Source: Taishania sp037189645 (GTDB taxonomy: Bacteria; Bacteroidota; Bacteroidia; Flavobacteriales_D; Crocinitomicaceae). From it: a DNA stretch of 64,000 nt. The position numbers were made by a program, and so were the translations under genes. Where the stretch lies: contig JBBCIY010000008.1 in assembly GCA_037189645.1 (NCBI GenBank), forward strand, positions 62,001-126,000, read 5' to 3'. Of this stretch, positions 24,871-33,561 are shown one piece after another (the stretch's first letter is position 1; each line of letters starts with the position of its first letter). Under the pieces are notes generated by a model that did not search any database, was not told the DNA's origin, and saw only the letters and a program-made list of their open reading frames with translations.

Positions 24871-25440
24871 ATGAATTATTACGCACACGAAACAGCAATT
24901 ATTGACGAAGGTTGTACCATCGGCGAAGGAACCAAGATCTGGCACTTCTCCCACATCATGCCTGATTGCATTATCGGGGAAAGGTGCAACATCGGGCAGA
25001 ATGTGGTCGTATCACCAAAAGTGATCCTGGGAAATAACGTGAAAATCCAGAACAATGTTTCCATCTATACGGGTGTCATTTGTGAAGATGACGTTTTTCT
25101 CGGGCCTTCAATGGTCTTTACGAACGTAACGAATCCAAGGAGCGCGGTCAACCGGCGTGACCAATACGCGAAAACAACCGTTAAAAAAGGAGCCAGCATC
25201 GGTGCAAACGCTACCATTGTATGCGGACATGACATCGGCCGTTATGCCTTTGTCGGAGCTGGTGCTGTTGTTACCAAAAATGTTCCTGACTTTGCTTTGG
25301 TAGTCGGAAATCCTGCCCGCCAGATCGGTTGGATGAGTGAGTTCGGGCACCGGCTGCAGTTTGATGAAAACGGGAAAGCAGTCTGCCCGGAAAGCGGGGA
25401 TGAATATGAATTGAGAAACGGAACCGTAAGGAAATTTTGA
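24871..25440 (+). CDS. WbpD/WlbB-like sugar N-acetyltransferase, left-handed beta-helix
   Basis: The 189-residue protein is a hexapeptide-repeat acyltransferase: repeated [LIV]-G-x4 rungs from about residue 12 to 135, then a short C-terminal region. It closely follows WbpD/WlbB-type enzymes, which acetylate the 3-amino group of UDP-GlcNAc3NA to form UDP-2,3-diacetamido-2,3-dideoxy-glucuronate using acetyl-CoA. The segments TIGEGTKIWHFSHI and VFTNVTNPRSAVNR are distinctive of this group. It lies between the UXS-like gene and the WbpB-like dehydrogenase, 33 and 47 bases away. Confidence 0.9.
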   Translation: MNYYAHETAIIDEGCTIGEGTKIWHFSHIMPDCIIGERCNIGQNVVVSPKVILGNNVKIQNNVSIYTGVICEDDVFLGPSMVFTNVTNPRSAVNRRDQYAKTTVKKGASIGANATIVCGHDIGRYAFVGAGAVVTKNVPDFALVVGNPARQIGWMSEFGHRLQFDENGKAVCPESGDEYELRNGTVRKF

Positions 25441-25487
25441 ATGTTGAATACTGAATATTGAGCAGTGTCCTTTAATAACAAAAAAAG

Positions 25488-26513
25488 ATGTCTAAAATAA
25501 AATTTGCAGTGATCGGAGCAGGACACATTGGAAAACGTCATGCTGAAATGATCCGGAGAGAAGAAGAAGCGGAACTGGTGGCAATCGTTGACATCCGGTC
25601 GAAAGAAGAATGCGGAGCGCAGGATTTTGACGTGCCTTTCTTTTCTTCCATCGAGGAGCTGCTGGATTCGGGAATCGATTTCGATGTGGCGAACATCTGT
25701 ACTCCCAACGGATTCCATGCTTCGCAGAGCTTACAGGTTTTAGAATCAAAACGTCATGTTGTCTGCGAAAAACCGATGGCGCTTTCCAAGAAAGACTGCG
25801 AGGAGGTTATCTTCAAAGCACTACAGGTCTCAAAACAGGTATTCTGCGTTATGCAGAACAGGTACTCTCCTCCATCCGCGTGGATCAAGAAGTTGATTGA
25901 AGACAAGATCCTGGGAGATATTTTCATGGTGCAGCTGAATTGTTACTGGAACCGGGACGAAAGGTATTACAAGCAGGGAGGCTGGAAAGGGAAGCAAGAC
26001 CTGGACGGAGGAACCTTATTCACCCAGTTTTCCCATTTTATCGACATCATGTACTGGTTATTCGGAGACATTAAGAACATCCAGGGTAAATTTGCCGATT
26101 TCACGCATAAAGACCTGACGGATTTTGAAGATTCGGGAGTCGTGAATTTCGATTTCATCAATGGAGGAATGGGCTGCATTAACTACTCGACAGCCGTATC
26201 CACTCAAAACCTGGAAAGCTCGATCACCATCATCGGTAAAAAAGGAAGCGTAAAGATCGGCGGGCAGTACATGAATGAAGTGGAGGTCTGTACGATCGAA
26301 GGATACGAAATGCCGGAGCTGGCTCCGACAAATCCCGGGAACGACTACGGTCCGTACAAGGGATCAGCGGCGAATCACAATTACGTGATCCAAAATGTGA
26401 TCGACACACTGAAAGGAAGGAACTCAGCTACGACCAACGCCCTGGAAGGGTTGAAAGTAGTGGATATTATAGAACGCATTTACGAAGTAAGAAATGAAAG
26501 CAATCTACGATAA
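25488..26513 (+). CDS. Gfo/Idh/MocA oxidoreductase, WbpB/WlbA-like
   Basis: The 341-residue protein begins with an NAD-binding fold (AVIGAGHIGKRH, residues 7-18) and has the CEKPMALS motif with catalytic Lys95, typical of Gfo/Idh/MocA enzymes. The context and segments such as NGFHASQS and DGGTLFTQFSHFIDIMYWL place it with WbpB/WlbA, which oxidise C3 of UDP-GlcNAc-uronate to the 3-keto sugar. A 3-aminotransferase (WbpE/WlbC) is needed next, but none is encoded in this window. The stop overlaps the start of the following dehydrogenase by 20 bases. Confidence 0.88.
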   Translation: MSKIKFAVIGAGHIGKRHAEMIRREEEAELVAIVDIRSKEECGAQDFDVPFFSSIEELLDSGIDFDVANICTPNGFHASQSLQVLESKRHVVCEKPMALSKKDCEEVIFKALQVSKQVFCVMQNRYSPPSAWIKKLIEDKILGDIFMVQLNCYWNRDERYYKQGGWKGKQDLDGGTLFTQFSHFIDIMYWLFGDIKNIQGKFADFTHKDLTDFEDSGVVNFDFINGGMGCINYSTAVSTQNLESSITIIGKKGSVKIGGQYMNEVEVCTIEGYEMPELAPTNPGNDYGPYKGSAANHNYVIQNVIDTLKGRNSATTNALEGLKVVDIIERIYEVRNESNLR

Positions 26514-27795
26514 ATTAGTAGCAAAGGAAAGCAAGCTGGCAGTCATCGGGCTGGGATATGTCGGGTTACCGATCGCGCTTGAATTCGCAAAAAAAATCAA
26601 GGTAGTGGGATTTGATATCAACCAGCAGCGTGTCGACCTGATGAAACAAGGGATCGACCCGAGCAACGAGCTGGTGAAAGAAGATTTTGAGAACCGCGAT
26701 ATCCTGTTCACGGCAAGCATTAACGACTTGGAAGATGTTGAGTTCTTTATCGTAGCCGTTCCGACGCCGATTGACGACTCCAACCTCCCGGATCTGAAAC
26801 CACTTTTGGGCGCTTCAAAAACAGTAGGAAAGGTGCTGAAAAAAGGTGATTACGTTGTTTTCGAATCGACTGTTTACCCGGGATGTACGGAAGAGGACTG
26901 CATTCCGATCCTGGAAGAAAAATCCGGGCTGAAATTCCCTGCTGATTTCAAAGTAGGTTATTCTCCGGAGCGGATCAATCCCGGAGATAAACAGCATACG
27001 TTGCAAAACGTCATTAAGGTTGTTTCAGGCTGCGACGATGAATCGCTGGAGCAGATCGCAAAAGTATATGAGCTGGTGGTTGGGGCAGGTGTACACCGGG
27101 CGGCATCCATCAAAGTCGCAGAAGCAGCAAAGATCATTGAAAACACGCAACGGGATGTAAACATCGCGCTCATCAATGAGCTCTCCATCATTTTCAACCG
27201 ACTGGGAATAAATACATTTGATGTACTGGAAGCAGCGGGGACAAAATGGAACTTCCTGAAATTCTCCCCGGGACTGGTCGGAGGGCACTGCATTGGCGTC
27301 GACCCTTACTACCTGACCCACAAAGCCCAGCAGGCCGGCTACCACTCAAAAGTAATCACCAGCGGGCGGTATGTGAATGACTCAATGGGCTTTTACATCG
27401 GGAAACAAACCGTTAAAAAGATCCTGGCAAAAGGAAAGCACCTTCAAAGCGCCAAAGTGCTGGTAATGGGCGCTACCTTCAAAGAAGACGTAAGCGATAT
27501 CCGGAATTCAAAGGTCATTGACGTGGTCAACGAGTTGAAATCGTTCCAGGTACAGGTAGACCTGGCAGACCCGCACGCATCTTCCAGAGAGATGGAACAC
27601 GAGTACGGCATCGGATTAATCGAACAGCCTACCAATGATTACGATGCGATCATCGTCGCTGTCAATCATAAAGAATACGCACAATTGACGGAAGCTGATT
27701 TCAAAGCGATGCTCAAAGACGACCTGGGTGTATTCGTGGATGTGAAAGGAATCTTCAGAGGAAAGATCAAAGACCTGGAATACTGGTCGCTGTAA
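26494..27795 (+). CDS. nucleotide-sugar 6-dehydrogenase, WbpA/TviB type
   Basis: The 433-residue protein has the three domains of UDP-sugar dehydrogenases: N-terminal NAD fold (AVIGLGYVGLPIALEF, 16-31), the central helix with Lys213 and the catalytic Cys266 in the GGHCIGVDPYYL motif. The GVDPYYL form is typical of the UDP-HexNAc dehydrogenases WbpA, WbpO and TviB more than of UDP-glucose dehydrogenase, so it likely oxidises UDP-GlcNAc to the uronic acid, the first step for the WbpB- and WbpD-like enzymes encoded just upstream. Substrate should be tested, since the sugar-ring specificity is inferred from the context. Confidence 0.9.
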   Translation: MKAIYDKLVAKESKLAVIGLGYVGLPIALEFAKKIKVVGFDINQQRVDLMKQGIDPSNELVKEDFENRDILFTASINDLEDVEFFIVAVPTPIDDSNLPDLKPLLGASKTVGKVLKKGDYVVFESTVYPGCTEEDCIPILEEKSGLKFPADFKVGYSPERINPGDKQHTLQNVIKVVSGCDDESLEQIAKVYELVVGAGVHRAASIKVAEAAKIIENTQRDVNIALINELSIIFNRLGINTFDVLEAAGTKWNFLKFSPGLVGGHCIGVDPYYLTHKAQQAGYHSKVITSGRYVNDSMGFYIGKQTVKKILAKGKHLQSAKVLVMGATFKEDVSDIRNSKVIDVVNELKSFQVQVDLADPHASSREMEHEYGIGLIEQPTNDYDAIIVAVNHKEYAQLTEADFKAMLKDDLGVFVDVKGIFRGKIKDLEYWSL

Positions 27796-27810
27796 TACGT
27801 CGCCTTTATT

Positions 27811-28536
27811 CTAATCTTCTTTGCTCAGGTGACGGATCACTTCCGCTGCTCCCATCAGGCCGAATAGCCCGGGAATATAAGATGCCGTACCATAAAATGA
27901 TTTCTTGAAATTGCTTCCGTCGGTCATTTTCAACGAATCCTTTCGCTGCAATTCACTTGAGAACACCGCTCTTACACGCCGGAAATCAACACCCTTTCTT
28001 TTCAGCCGCTTTTTCAGATGAGCTGCGAGCTTACAATTATAAGCTCCTGTCAAACGGGCCACTTTTACCGCGGACGGGTCCATCTTCCCACCGGCTCCGA
28101 AATGAGAAATGATCCTGATCTTCAAACGCAGGCAGGCAATGATCCATTCCAGTTTTGGTGTTACAGAATCAATGCAGTCCATGACATAATCCGGCTTGTA
28201 TTCTTCCAGCAGTTCCCATACACGTTCCGGAACAACAAATTCCTGCACGACATTCAGATCAATATCCGGGTTGATATCCCTGATCCGCTCGGCTAACACA
28301 ACTGCCTTGTTCCTGCCGATCGTAGAATCCAGTGCTGTCAGCTGGCGGTTTTTATTGGTAGGATCAAAGACATCACCATCAATAATGGTCATTTTCCCAA
28401 CTCCCGAACGGGCGATGAATTCCCCGGCAAATGAGCCGATACCGCCTAACCCTACGATTAACACATGTGATTTTTTTAATTTTTCGATGGGTTCCTTCCC
28501 CATTAACAGTTCGGTACGTTCTAACCAATTTGCCAC
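27811..28536 (-). CDS. tcdA: tRNA threonylcarbamoyladenosine dehydratase TcdA
   Basis: The 241-residue protein is an E1-like ThiF-family adenylating enzyme: GLGGIGSFAGEF (30-41), IDGDVFDPTNKNRQ with the ATP-binding Arg and Asp, and the C-terminal segment with GTASYIPGLFG. TcdA uses ATP to cyclise t6A37 in tRNA to ct6A. The MtaB homologue in this window modifies the same base differently. The gene overlaps tatD by 16 bases and converges with the nucleotide-sugar operon. Confidence 0.93.
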   Translation of the reverse strand: MANWLERTELLMGKEPIEKLKKSHVLIVGLGGIGSFAGEFIARSGVGKMTIIDGDVFDPTNKNRQLTALDSTIGRNKAVVLAERIRDINPDIDLNVVQEFVVPERVWELLEEYKPDYVMDCIDSVTPKLEWIIACLRLKIRIISHFGAGGKMDPSAVKVARLTGAYNCKLAAHLKKRLKRKGVDFRRVRAVFSSELQRKDSLKMTDGSNFKKSFYGTASYIPGLFGLMGAAEVIRHLSKED

Positions 28537-29159
28537 CTTGTAAAAGTATTTTTAAAATTTGCCGTTATCAAATCGTTTAATTCCTGCAAAGATATTTTTT
28601 TTAGCTCAGCCACACATTCGTACACGTGCTTTATTTCAATTCCTGCGTCGTCGGTCTCCAGCAACAGCTGACGGTCCGGGATATTCGCCACCATCTCTTC
28701 CCGCTTCGGGTGGTTCGTGATTCCTGCTCCCAGGCTGATCATCATCCCTGAAGATACTACCTGATCCAGTATGCCGTATTTTGCAAATCCGTGAAAAACC
28801 CAAGGCTGAGTCGGCCGGTATTTTCTTCTCAAAGCAGAAAGTTCATTCCACATTTTCACACAATGGATGATCAACGGCAATTCCAATTCCTCCGAAAGCA
28901 AGATCTGTTCCTCAAATATGGAAGCCTGTACGGAACCTTCAGGCCCTTTCAATCCGTCCAGTCCGCACTCCCCGATCGCCAGTGTATATCCGTTCATGTT
29001 TTTTTTCAGCACCTCCGCTACCTCATTCGTTGAAAAACGGGCTGCATCCCACGGATGTATTCCAACGGAGTGAAAACAGGACGCACCGGAGCCCGGAACT
29101 TCCTGCCTGATCTCAAAATCCGGGTGAACCGGGTAATGTGTATGGCAATTTGTGAACAT
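28521..29159 (-). CDS. TatD family metal-dependent hydrolase
   Basis: The 212-residue protein shows the TatD metal site: HTH at residues 6-8, GECGLD with Glu64 and Asp68, His99 and His123, and Asp170 in the LLLETDD motif. TatD proteins are 3'-5' exonucleases or other phosphoesterases; this one is about 50 residues shorter than the common form, through loss in the loops, and the short-form role is uncertain. It starts the two-gene operon with tcdA. No exact -7 box is visible in the 97-base gap to the divergent peptide transporter. Confidence 0.86.
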   Translation of the reverse strand: MFTNCHTHYPVHPDFEIRQEVPGSGASCFHSVGIHPWDAARFSTNEVAEVLKKNMNGYTLAIGECGLDGLKGPEGSVQASIFEEQILLSEELELPLIIHCVKMWNELSALRRKYRPTQPWVFHGFAKYGILDQVVSSGMMISLGAGITNHPKREEMVANIPDRQLLLETDDAGIEIKHVYECVAELKKISLQELNDLITANFKNTFTRWQIG

Positions 29160-29208
29160 TTGTTAAAAATGAATTGATACAAAAATGATAATATTTTGAA
29201 AAAATAAG

Positions 29209-29216
29209 TATTTTCG
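29209..29216 (+). promoter_or_regulatory. probable -7 box of the first peptide transporter
   Basis: TATTTTCG matches TAnnTTTG at seven of eight positions and lies 40 bases before the ATG at 29257. Confidence 0.35.
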
Positions 29217-29256
29217 GCAATTCAGAAAATTATTAAGCTATTAAAAACCGAAAACA

Positions 29257-31362
29257 ATGAGTTCAGAAAAAAATCCTGATTTTTTCCAATCCAGAGTATT
29301 GGGGCATCCCAGCGGGTTATTCGTTTTGTTCTTCACAGAAATGTGGGAACGTTTCTCTTTTTACGGAATGCGTGTATTGCTGGTCCTGTACCTGTCTGCT
29401 TCTGTCATTGGAACAAACCCAGGATTAGGTTGGGATATCAAATCGGCGACAGCATTGTACGGAACGTATGTAATGTTATTATACATAACTCCTGTTTTTG
29501 GAGGGATCATAGCCGATAAATACCTTGGTTCATGGAAGTCCGTCATTATCGGGTCTATTATCATGACGCTTGGACACGCTTCCATGGCCATTGAAAGTAA
29601 TGTCACCTTTTTTATAGGTTTAGCCTGCCTGATCATAGGTACAGGTTTTTTCAAGCCCAATATGCCTTCCATCTTAGGAGAAATGTACAAAGCATTCCCT
29701 GAAAAAAAAGATGGCGGGTATACCATTTTCTATATGGGAGTAAATGCCGGCGCTTTCTTCGGAATGCTATTGTGTGGTTACTTTGCTGAACGATTCGGAT
29801 GGCATTGGGGATTCGGACTGGCAGGAATCTTCATGCTACTGGGAACCATTCAGTTCTGGCTTTCAAAACCGTTGTTTCAAACTATTGGAGACTTGAAGAA
29901 AACAACACCTGAGGAAGAAGAAAACGAAACATACAATCATCCCGATGAGAAAATTAAAAACCCGTTCAGACCAAAAGACTGGGCACTGACCATTTTTGTT
30001 TTCATTTTCGGATTGATCTTCGCTTTTAACGACCCCATATCCAAGCATATGCCCGAAAAAGATCTGTTTAAATTCATGGATATCACTTATGGAGAAGGAC
30101 AGGTTTTCAGAGGTCAGTATATAATAATATTTGTTACACTCTCAGTATTCCTGTACCTTATTATTACAAGAATTAATCGCTATGGAAAGGTAGTCAGAGA
30201 CAGAATGTTCAGCATTATCATTCTGGCATGCGCCTTACTTTTCTTTTTCATGTGTTTTGAGCAGGGTGCGAGTTCTCTGGTAATTGTAGCAAGAGACTTT
30301 ACACATAGAATCATGGAAGGGAATGCTGCAATAACGTTTAACATTGTAAACAGCTTGCTGACAATTGTACCACTCTTATTCATCAGTTGGGTACTTATTC
30401 TTCTGGCAAAGAAAACATTCAAGGTAATTTCAGCGTCTAACATTACATTACTTGTCTGTTTCGCACTTATCTGGGCGGCCGCAATCGTAATGCTGAAAAC
30501 GGACTGGACAACAAATGCCTATAAAGTATCTTACAAAGCCATTGAGATTCCGGTTTTTGATGAAAAAACAAACGAACAAAAAACTGATAAAAACGGAGAG
30601 CTCGTTTTCAGAAAAGAACCAGTCGGTGAACTAAAGGACATGGCGACAAACGTCGTGGATGTTGAAGCGGTCGTTGGTTCAAAGGAAGAATTATCCATTG
30701 GACAATCGGTTTACATACATCCGGAGTCGGGAGACAGGACGGTATTGGTAAGCGGTGAACAATTGACCAAGTTGCAACAGGATTATAAGCAACACACCCA
30801 AAAACGCAACCTGATCACAGAAGCAAGCGTTGTGAAGGAACTGAAAGGCCAGGTAGAAATTCCTACCACCTGGTTCTCCACCATTAATGCGCTATTTATA
30901 ATCATGTTAGCTTCTTTCATCTCCCGCATCTGGGACTCGAAATACAACCCTTCTGCAGCCATGAAGTATGGATATGGATTGATTTTCATCGCTATCGGTT
31001 TTTTAGTGATCGGCCTGGGTAGCGACGGAATGTCCGATACAGCTAAATTGTCTTTATTCTGGCTAGTTGCTATCTATTTCTTCCATACAGTAGGTGAACT
31101 ATTCATTTCCCCGGTAGGGCTATCGTATATCAGTAAACTGGTACCTGCCCGGATGATGGCCTTTATGTACGGAATGTGGTACCTGGCGATTGCCATTGCT
31201 CAAAAATTAGCGGCATCAATCGGAGGGCAAGTAGAAGAAATCCAGAAAGAGCATGGGTTAAGTTATTTCTTCTATTTGTTTACCGGAGTAGCTTTGGGCG
31301 CAGCAATTATCATTATGTTACTGAATCCTTTGATCAAGCGTTTGATGCACGGAGTAAGATAA
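29257..31362 (+). CDS. POT/PTR family proton-coupled peptide transporter with a soluble insert
   Basis: The 701-residue protein has the family's TEMWERFSFYG motif (Glu28, Glu31, Arg32) in helix 1 and the FYMGVNAGAFFG PTR2 signature, and about 12-14 helices. Bacterial POT carriers are usually 450-500 residues; this one carries a soluble insert of about 125 residues between roughly 415 and 540, between late helices, in a position similar to the extracellular domain of animal PepT1. It takes up di- and tripeptides with protons. A paralogue follows 77 bases downstream. Both genes look more A+T-rich than the genes around them. Confidence 0.92.
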   Translation: MSSEKNPDFFQSRVLGHPSGLFVLFFTEMWERFSFYGMRVLLVLYLSASVIGTNPGLGWDIKSATALYGTYVMLLYITPVFGGIIADKYLGSWKSVIIGSIIMTLGHASMAIESNVTFFIGLACLIIGTGFFKPNMPSILGEMYKAFPEKKDGGYTIFYMGVNAGAFFGMLLCGYFAERFGWHWGFGLAGIFMLLGTIQFWLSKPLFQTIGDLKKTTPEEEENETYNHPDEKIKNPFRPKDWALTIFVFIFGLIFAFNDPISKHMPEKDLFKFMDITYGEGQVFRGQYIIIFVTLSVFLYLIITRINRYGKVVRDRMFSIIILACALLFFFMCFEQGASSLVIVARDFTHRIMEGNAAITFNIVNSLLTIVPLLFISWVLILLAKKTFKVISASNITLLVCFALIWAAAIVMLKTDWTTNAYKVSYKAIEIPVFDEKTNEQKTDKNGELVFRKEPVGELKDMATNVVDVEAVVGSKEELSIGQSVYIHPESGDRTVLVSGEQLTKLQQDYKQHTQKRNLITEASVVKELKGQVEIPTTWFSTINALFIIMLASFISRIWDSKYNPSAAMKYGYGLIFIAIGFLVIGLGSDGMSDTAKLSLFWLVAIYFFHTVGELFISPVGLSYISKLVPARMMAFMYGMWYLAIAIAQKLAASIGGQVEEIQKEHGLSYFFYLFTGVALGAAIIIMLLNPLIKRLMHGVR

Positions 31363-31411
31363 AGACCAATTTGATTCAATTTTGAAAAGTTGCCATCTAT
31401 TCAATTTTTCA

Positions 31412-31419
31412 TATATTCG
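31412..31419 (+). promoter_or_regulatory. probable -7 box of the second peptide transporter
   Basis: TATATTCG matches TAnnTTTG at seven of eight positions. A TTG at 31390-31392 lies 19 bases upstream, the expected -33 distance. The same TATATTCG form precedes the esterase-PKD gene at 23000-23007. Confidence 0.45.
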
Positions 31420-31439
31420 TATCCTTAATAAATGTTAAA

Positions 31440-33401
31440 ATGAATAACGAAATACAACTGCAAAAGGGACATCCGAAAGGATTATACCTATTATTTATGA
31501 CTGAATTGTGGGAACGGTTCAGTTACTATGGAATGAGAGCTATTTTCACATTGTTTATGATCAATGCTCTCTTATTCGATAAAAATTTATCATCAACAAT
31601 TTATGGTAACTATACCGGTTTAGTGTATCTGACACCATTGATCGGAGGTTACGTTGCCGATCGCTACTGGGGGAACAGAAGATCCATTCTGTTTGGAGGG
31701 ATGATGATGGCCACCGGACAGTTTTTCATGTTTCTTGCCGGGTGTTTTTATACCGAGGTAGGATTTGCTACCACCTTAATGTTCGTCGGATTAGGATTCC
31801 TTATCTTCGGGAATGGTTTCTTTAAGCCAAATATCTCAACGATGGTTGGTCAATTGTACGAAGAAGGAGACAGAAGGGTTGATTCAGCTTTTACCATTTT
31901 TTACATGGGTATCAACCTGGGAGCTTTCCTGGCACCGATTGTGTGTGGAACCCTTGGTGAAGTTTATGATAAAGAAGGATTGATTGTTCCTGCAGCTTTC
32001 AAATGGGGATTCCTCGCGGCTTGTATTGGTATGATCATTTCAACACTCTGTTTCGAATTGTTCAAGAATAAACTGATCGTTGCACCTGATGGAAGCCCGA
32101 TCGGGACAAAACCTAAGAAAAAAGAAGTCACGACAGAAACTCCTAAAAAACCTATAAATGTAAAATCAATCCTAAACTGGATCATCATTGCATTGTTGAT
32201 CTTTGTATTTTTTAAAGGAATACTTGGTTTTGATATGATTGGCGCATTTATCTATGCTGCATGTATCGTAGCTCCTGCATCTATCATTACAGATAAATCA
32301 TTAACCAAAGTGGAGAAAGACAGGATCTGGGTAATCTTTATCATTGCTTTCTTCGTCATTTTCTTTTGGTCTGCATTTGAACAAGCTGGTGCCTCTCTTA
32401 CTTATTTCGCCCAGGAACAAACGGACAGGATGTTATTCAACAAGGAAATCCCTTCTTCTTATTTCCAGTCCATTAATGCTGTGGCAATCGTAATTTTCGC
32501 GCCGATATTTGCTATTATCTGGACGAAGTTAGGGAAATCCAATAAAGAGCCTTCATCTCCGGTTAAGCAGGCGTTAGGTCTTTTCCTGCTTGCTTTGGGA
32601 TATCTGATCATTGCGATTGGTGTGAAAGGCTTAGACCCGAATGTAAAAGTAAGTATGCTGTGGTTAATTACCTTATATACGATCCATACATTTGGTGAGT
32701 TGTGCCTTTCGCCAATAGGTCTGTCAATGGTTACAAAACTGGCACCGGTGAGATTCGCATCTTTGTTAATGGGTGTCTGGTTTTTATCCACGGCAACGGC
32801 AAATAAATTCGCTGGTGACTTATCCAAACTGTACCCGGAAGACGTAAAACTAGAAAGCGTTTACGAACTCAAAGAAGGAATTACAATTAATAATAATACG
32901 TATGATTTTGGAAAAACCTCCGTTAAGGAGATCGTAGATCAGAATTTAGGAGAAGTTTCCATTTCTTTAGCTGAAGAAAAGGCAAAAGAAGAACTTAGCA
33001 TAATGGACAAGTTTAAGCATAATCTGTTTGGAATTCAGGATGAATCACAACCTGAATTATTATCCGTAAACATTATCAATGCTGACACAAAACAAGATAT
33101 TTCTGAATACCAGAAGAAATTGACGTTCGCTTCCAGTAAAGATCATGATTATAATTATCATTTAAGTGCAGATAATTCAAAAATGTATGTTCTTAAGACA
33201 ATAAAGGATAAGAAAACAAAGGAACTGTCTTCCAGCGTAGAGGTCTGGAACCTGAATCCTAAAAAACCGTCCTTTTTAGGAGTGGAGATTTCTTCCCTGT
33301 ATCATTTCTTCATGATCTTTGTAATTATGGCGGGAACAGCATCTCTTATTTTGTTTGTTCTTTCCAAAAAGCTCATGAAAATGATGCATGGTGTGAAATA
33401 G
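31440..33401 (+). CDS. second POT/PTR family peptide transporter with a soluble insert before the last helix
   Basis: The 653-residue protein has the TELWERFSYYG motif (Glu22, Glu25, Arg26) and the FYMGINLGAFLA signature. Unlike its neighbour, the soluble region of about 150 residues lies near the C-terminus (about 460-610), just before the final membrane helix and the C-terminal MMHGVK tail shared with the first transporter. The positional difference suggests that the two inserts arose separately or were rearranged. It has its own probable promoter and a strong terminator, so it can be expressed apart from the first. Dipeptide specificity is inferred from family. Confidence 0.92.
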   Translation: MNNEIQLQKGHPKGLYLLFMTELWERFSYYGMRAIFTLFMINALLFDKNLSSTIYGNYTGLVYLTPLIGGYVADRYWGNRRSILFGGMMMATGQFFMFLAGCFYTEVGFATTLMFVGLGFLIFGNGFFKPNISTMVGQLYEEGDRRVDSAFTIFYMGINLGAFLAPIVCGTLGEVYDKEGLIVPAAFKWGFLAACIGMIISTLCFELFKNKLIVAPDGSPIGTKPKKKEVTTETPKKPINVKSILNWIIIALLIFVFFKGILGFDMIGAFIYAACIVAPASIITDKSLTKVEKDRIWVIFIIAFFVIFFWSAFEQAGASLTYFAQEQTDRMLFNKEIPSSYFQSINAVAIVIFAPIFAIIWTKLGKSNKEPSSPVKQALGLFLLALGYLIIAIGVKGLDPNVKVSMLWLITLYTIHTFGELCLSPIGLSMVTKLAPVRFASLLMGVWFLSTATANKFAGDLSKLYPEDVKLESVYELKEGITINNNTYDFGKTSVKEIVDQNLGEVSISLAEEKAKEELSIMDKFKHNLFGIQDESQPELLSVNIINADTKQDISEYQKKLTFASSKDHDYNYHLSADNSKMYVLKTIKDKKTKELSSSVEVWNLNPKKPSFLGVEISSLYHFFMIFVIMAGTASLILFVLSKKLMKMMHGVK

Positions 33402-33428
33402 CACTTTTTACATTTCAAAACACTTTCA

Positions 33429-33460
33429 AGAGGTTGCCACAAAATGGCAGCCTCTTTTTT
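33429..33460 (+). terminator. terminator after the peptide transporters
   Basis: AGAGG-T-TGCCA and TGGCA-G-CCTCT make an 11-bp stem with one G-T pair and a short A-rich loop, followed by T6. Confidence 0.9.
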
Positions 33461-33505
33461 ATTTGTTATAGCCTCACCGACCCAACCTCTAATATCTTAT
33501 CTCTG

Positions 33506-33532
33506 TTGTCTAACGTCTTTTTCCTATCTTTG
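33506..33532 (+). promoter_or_regulatory. promoter of map
   Basis: TTG at 33506-33508 and an exact -7 box TATCTTTG at 33525-33532. The ATG at 33562 lies 29 bases downstream. Confidence 0.6.
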
Positions 33533-33561
33533 CATCCTGAATGAAATTTTTACGTCAAAAT

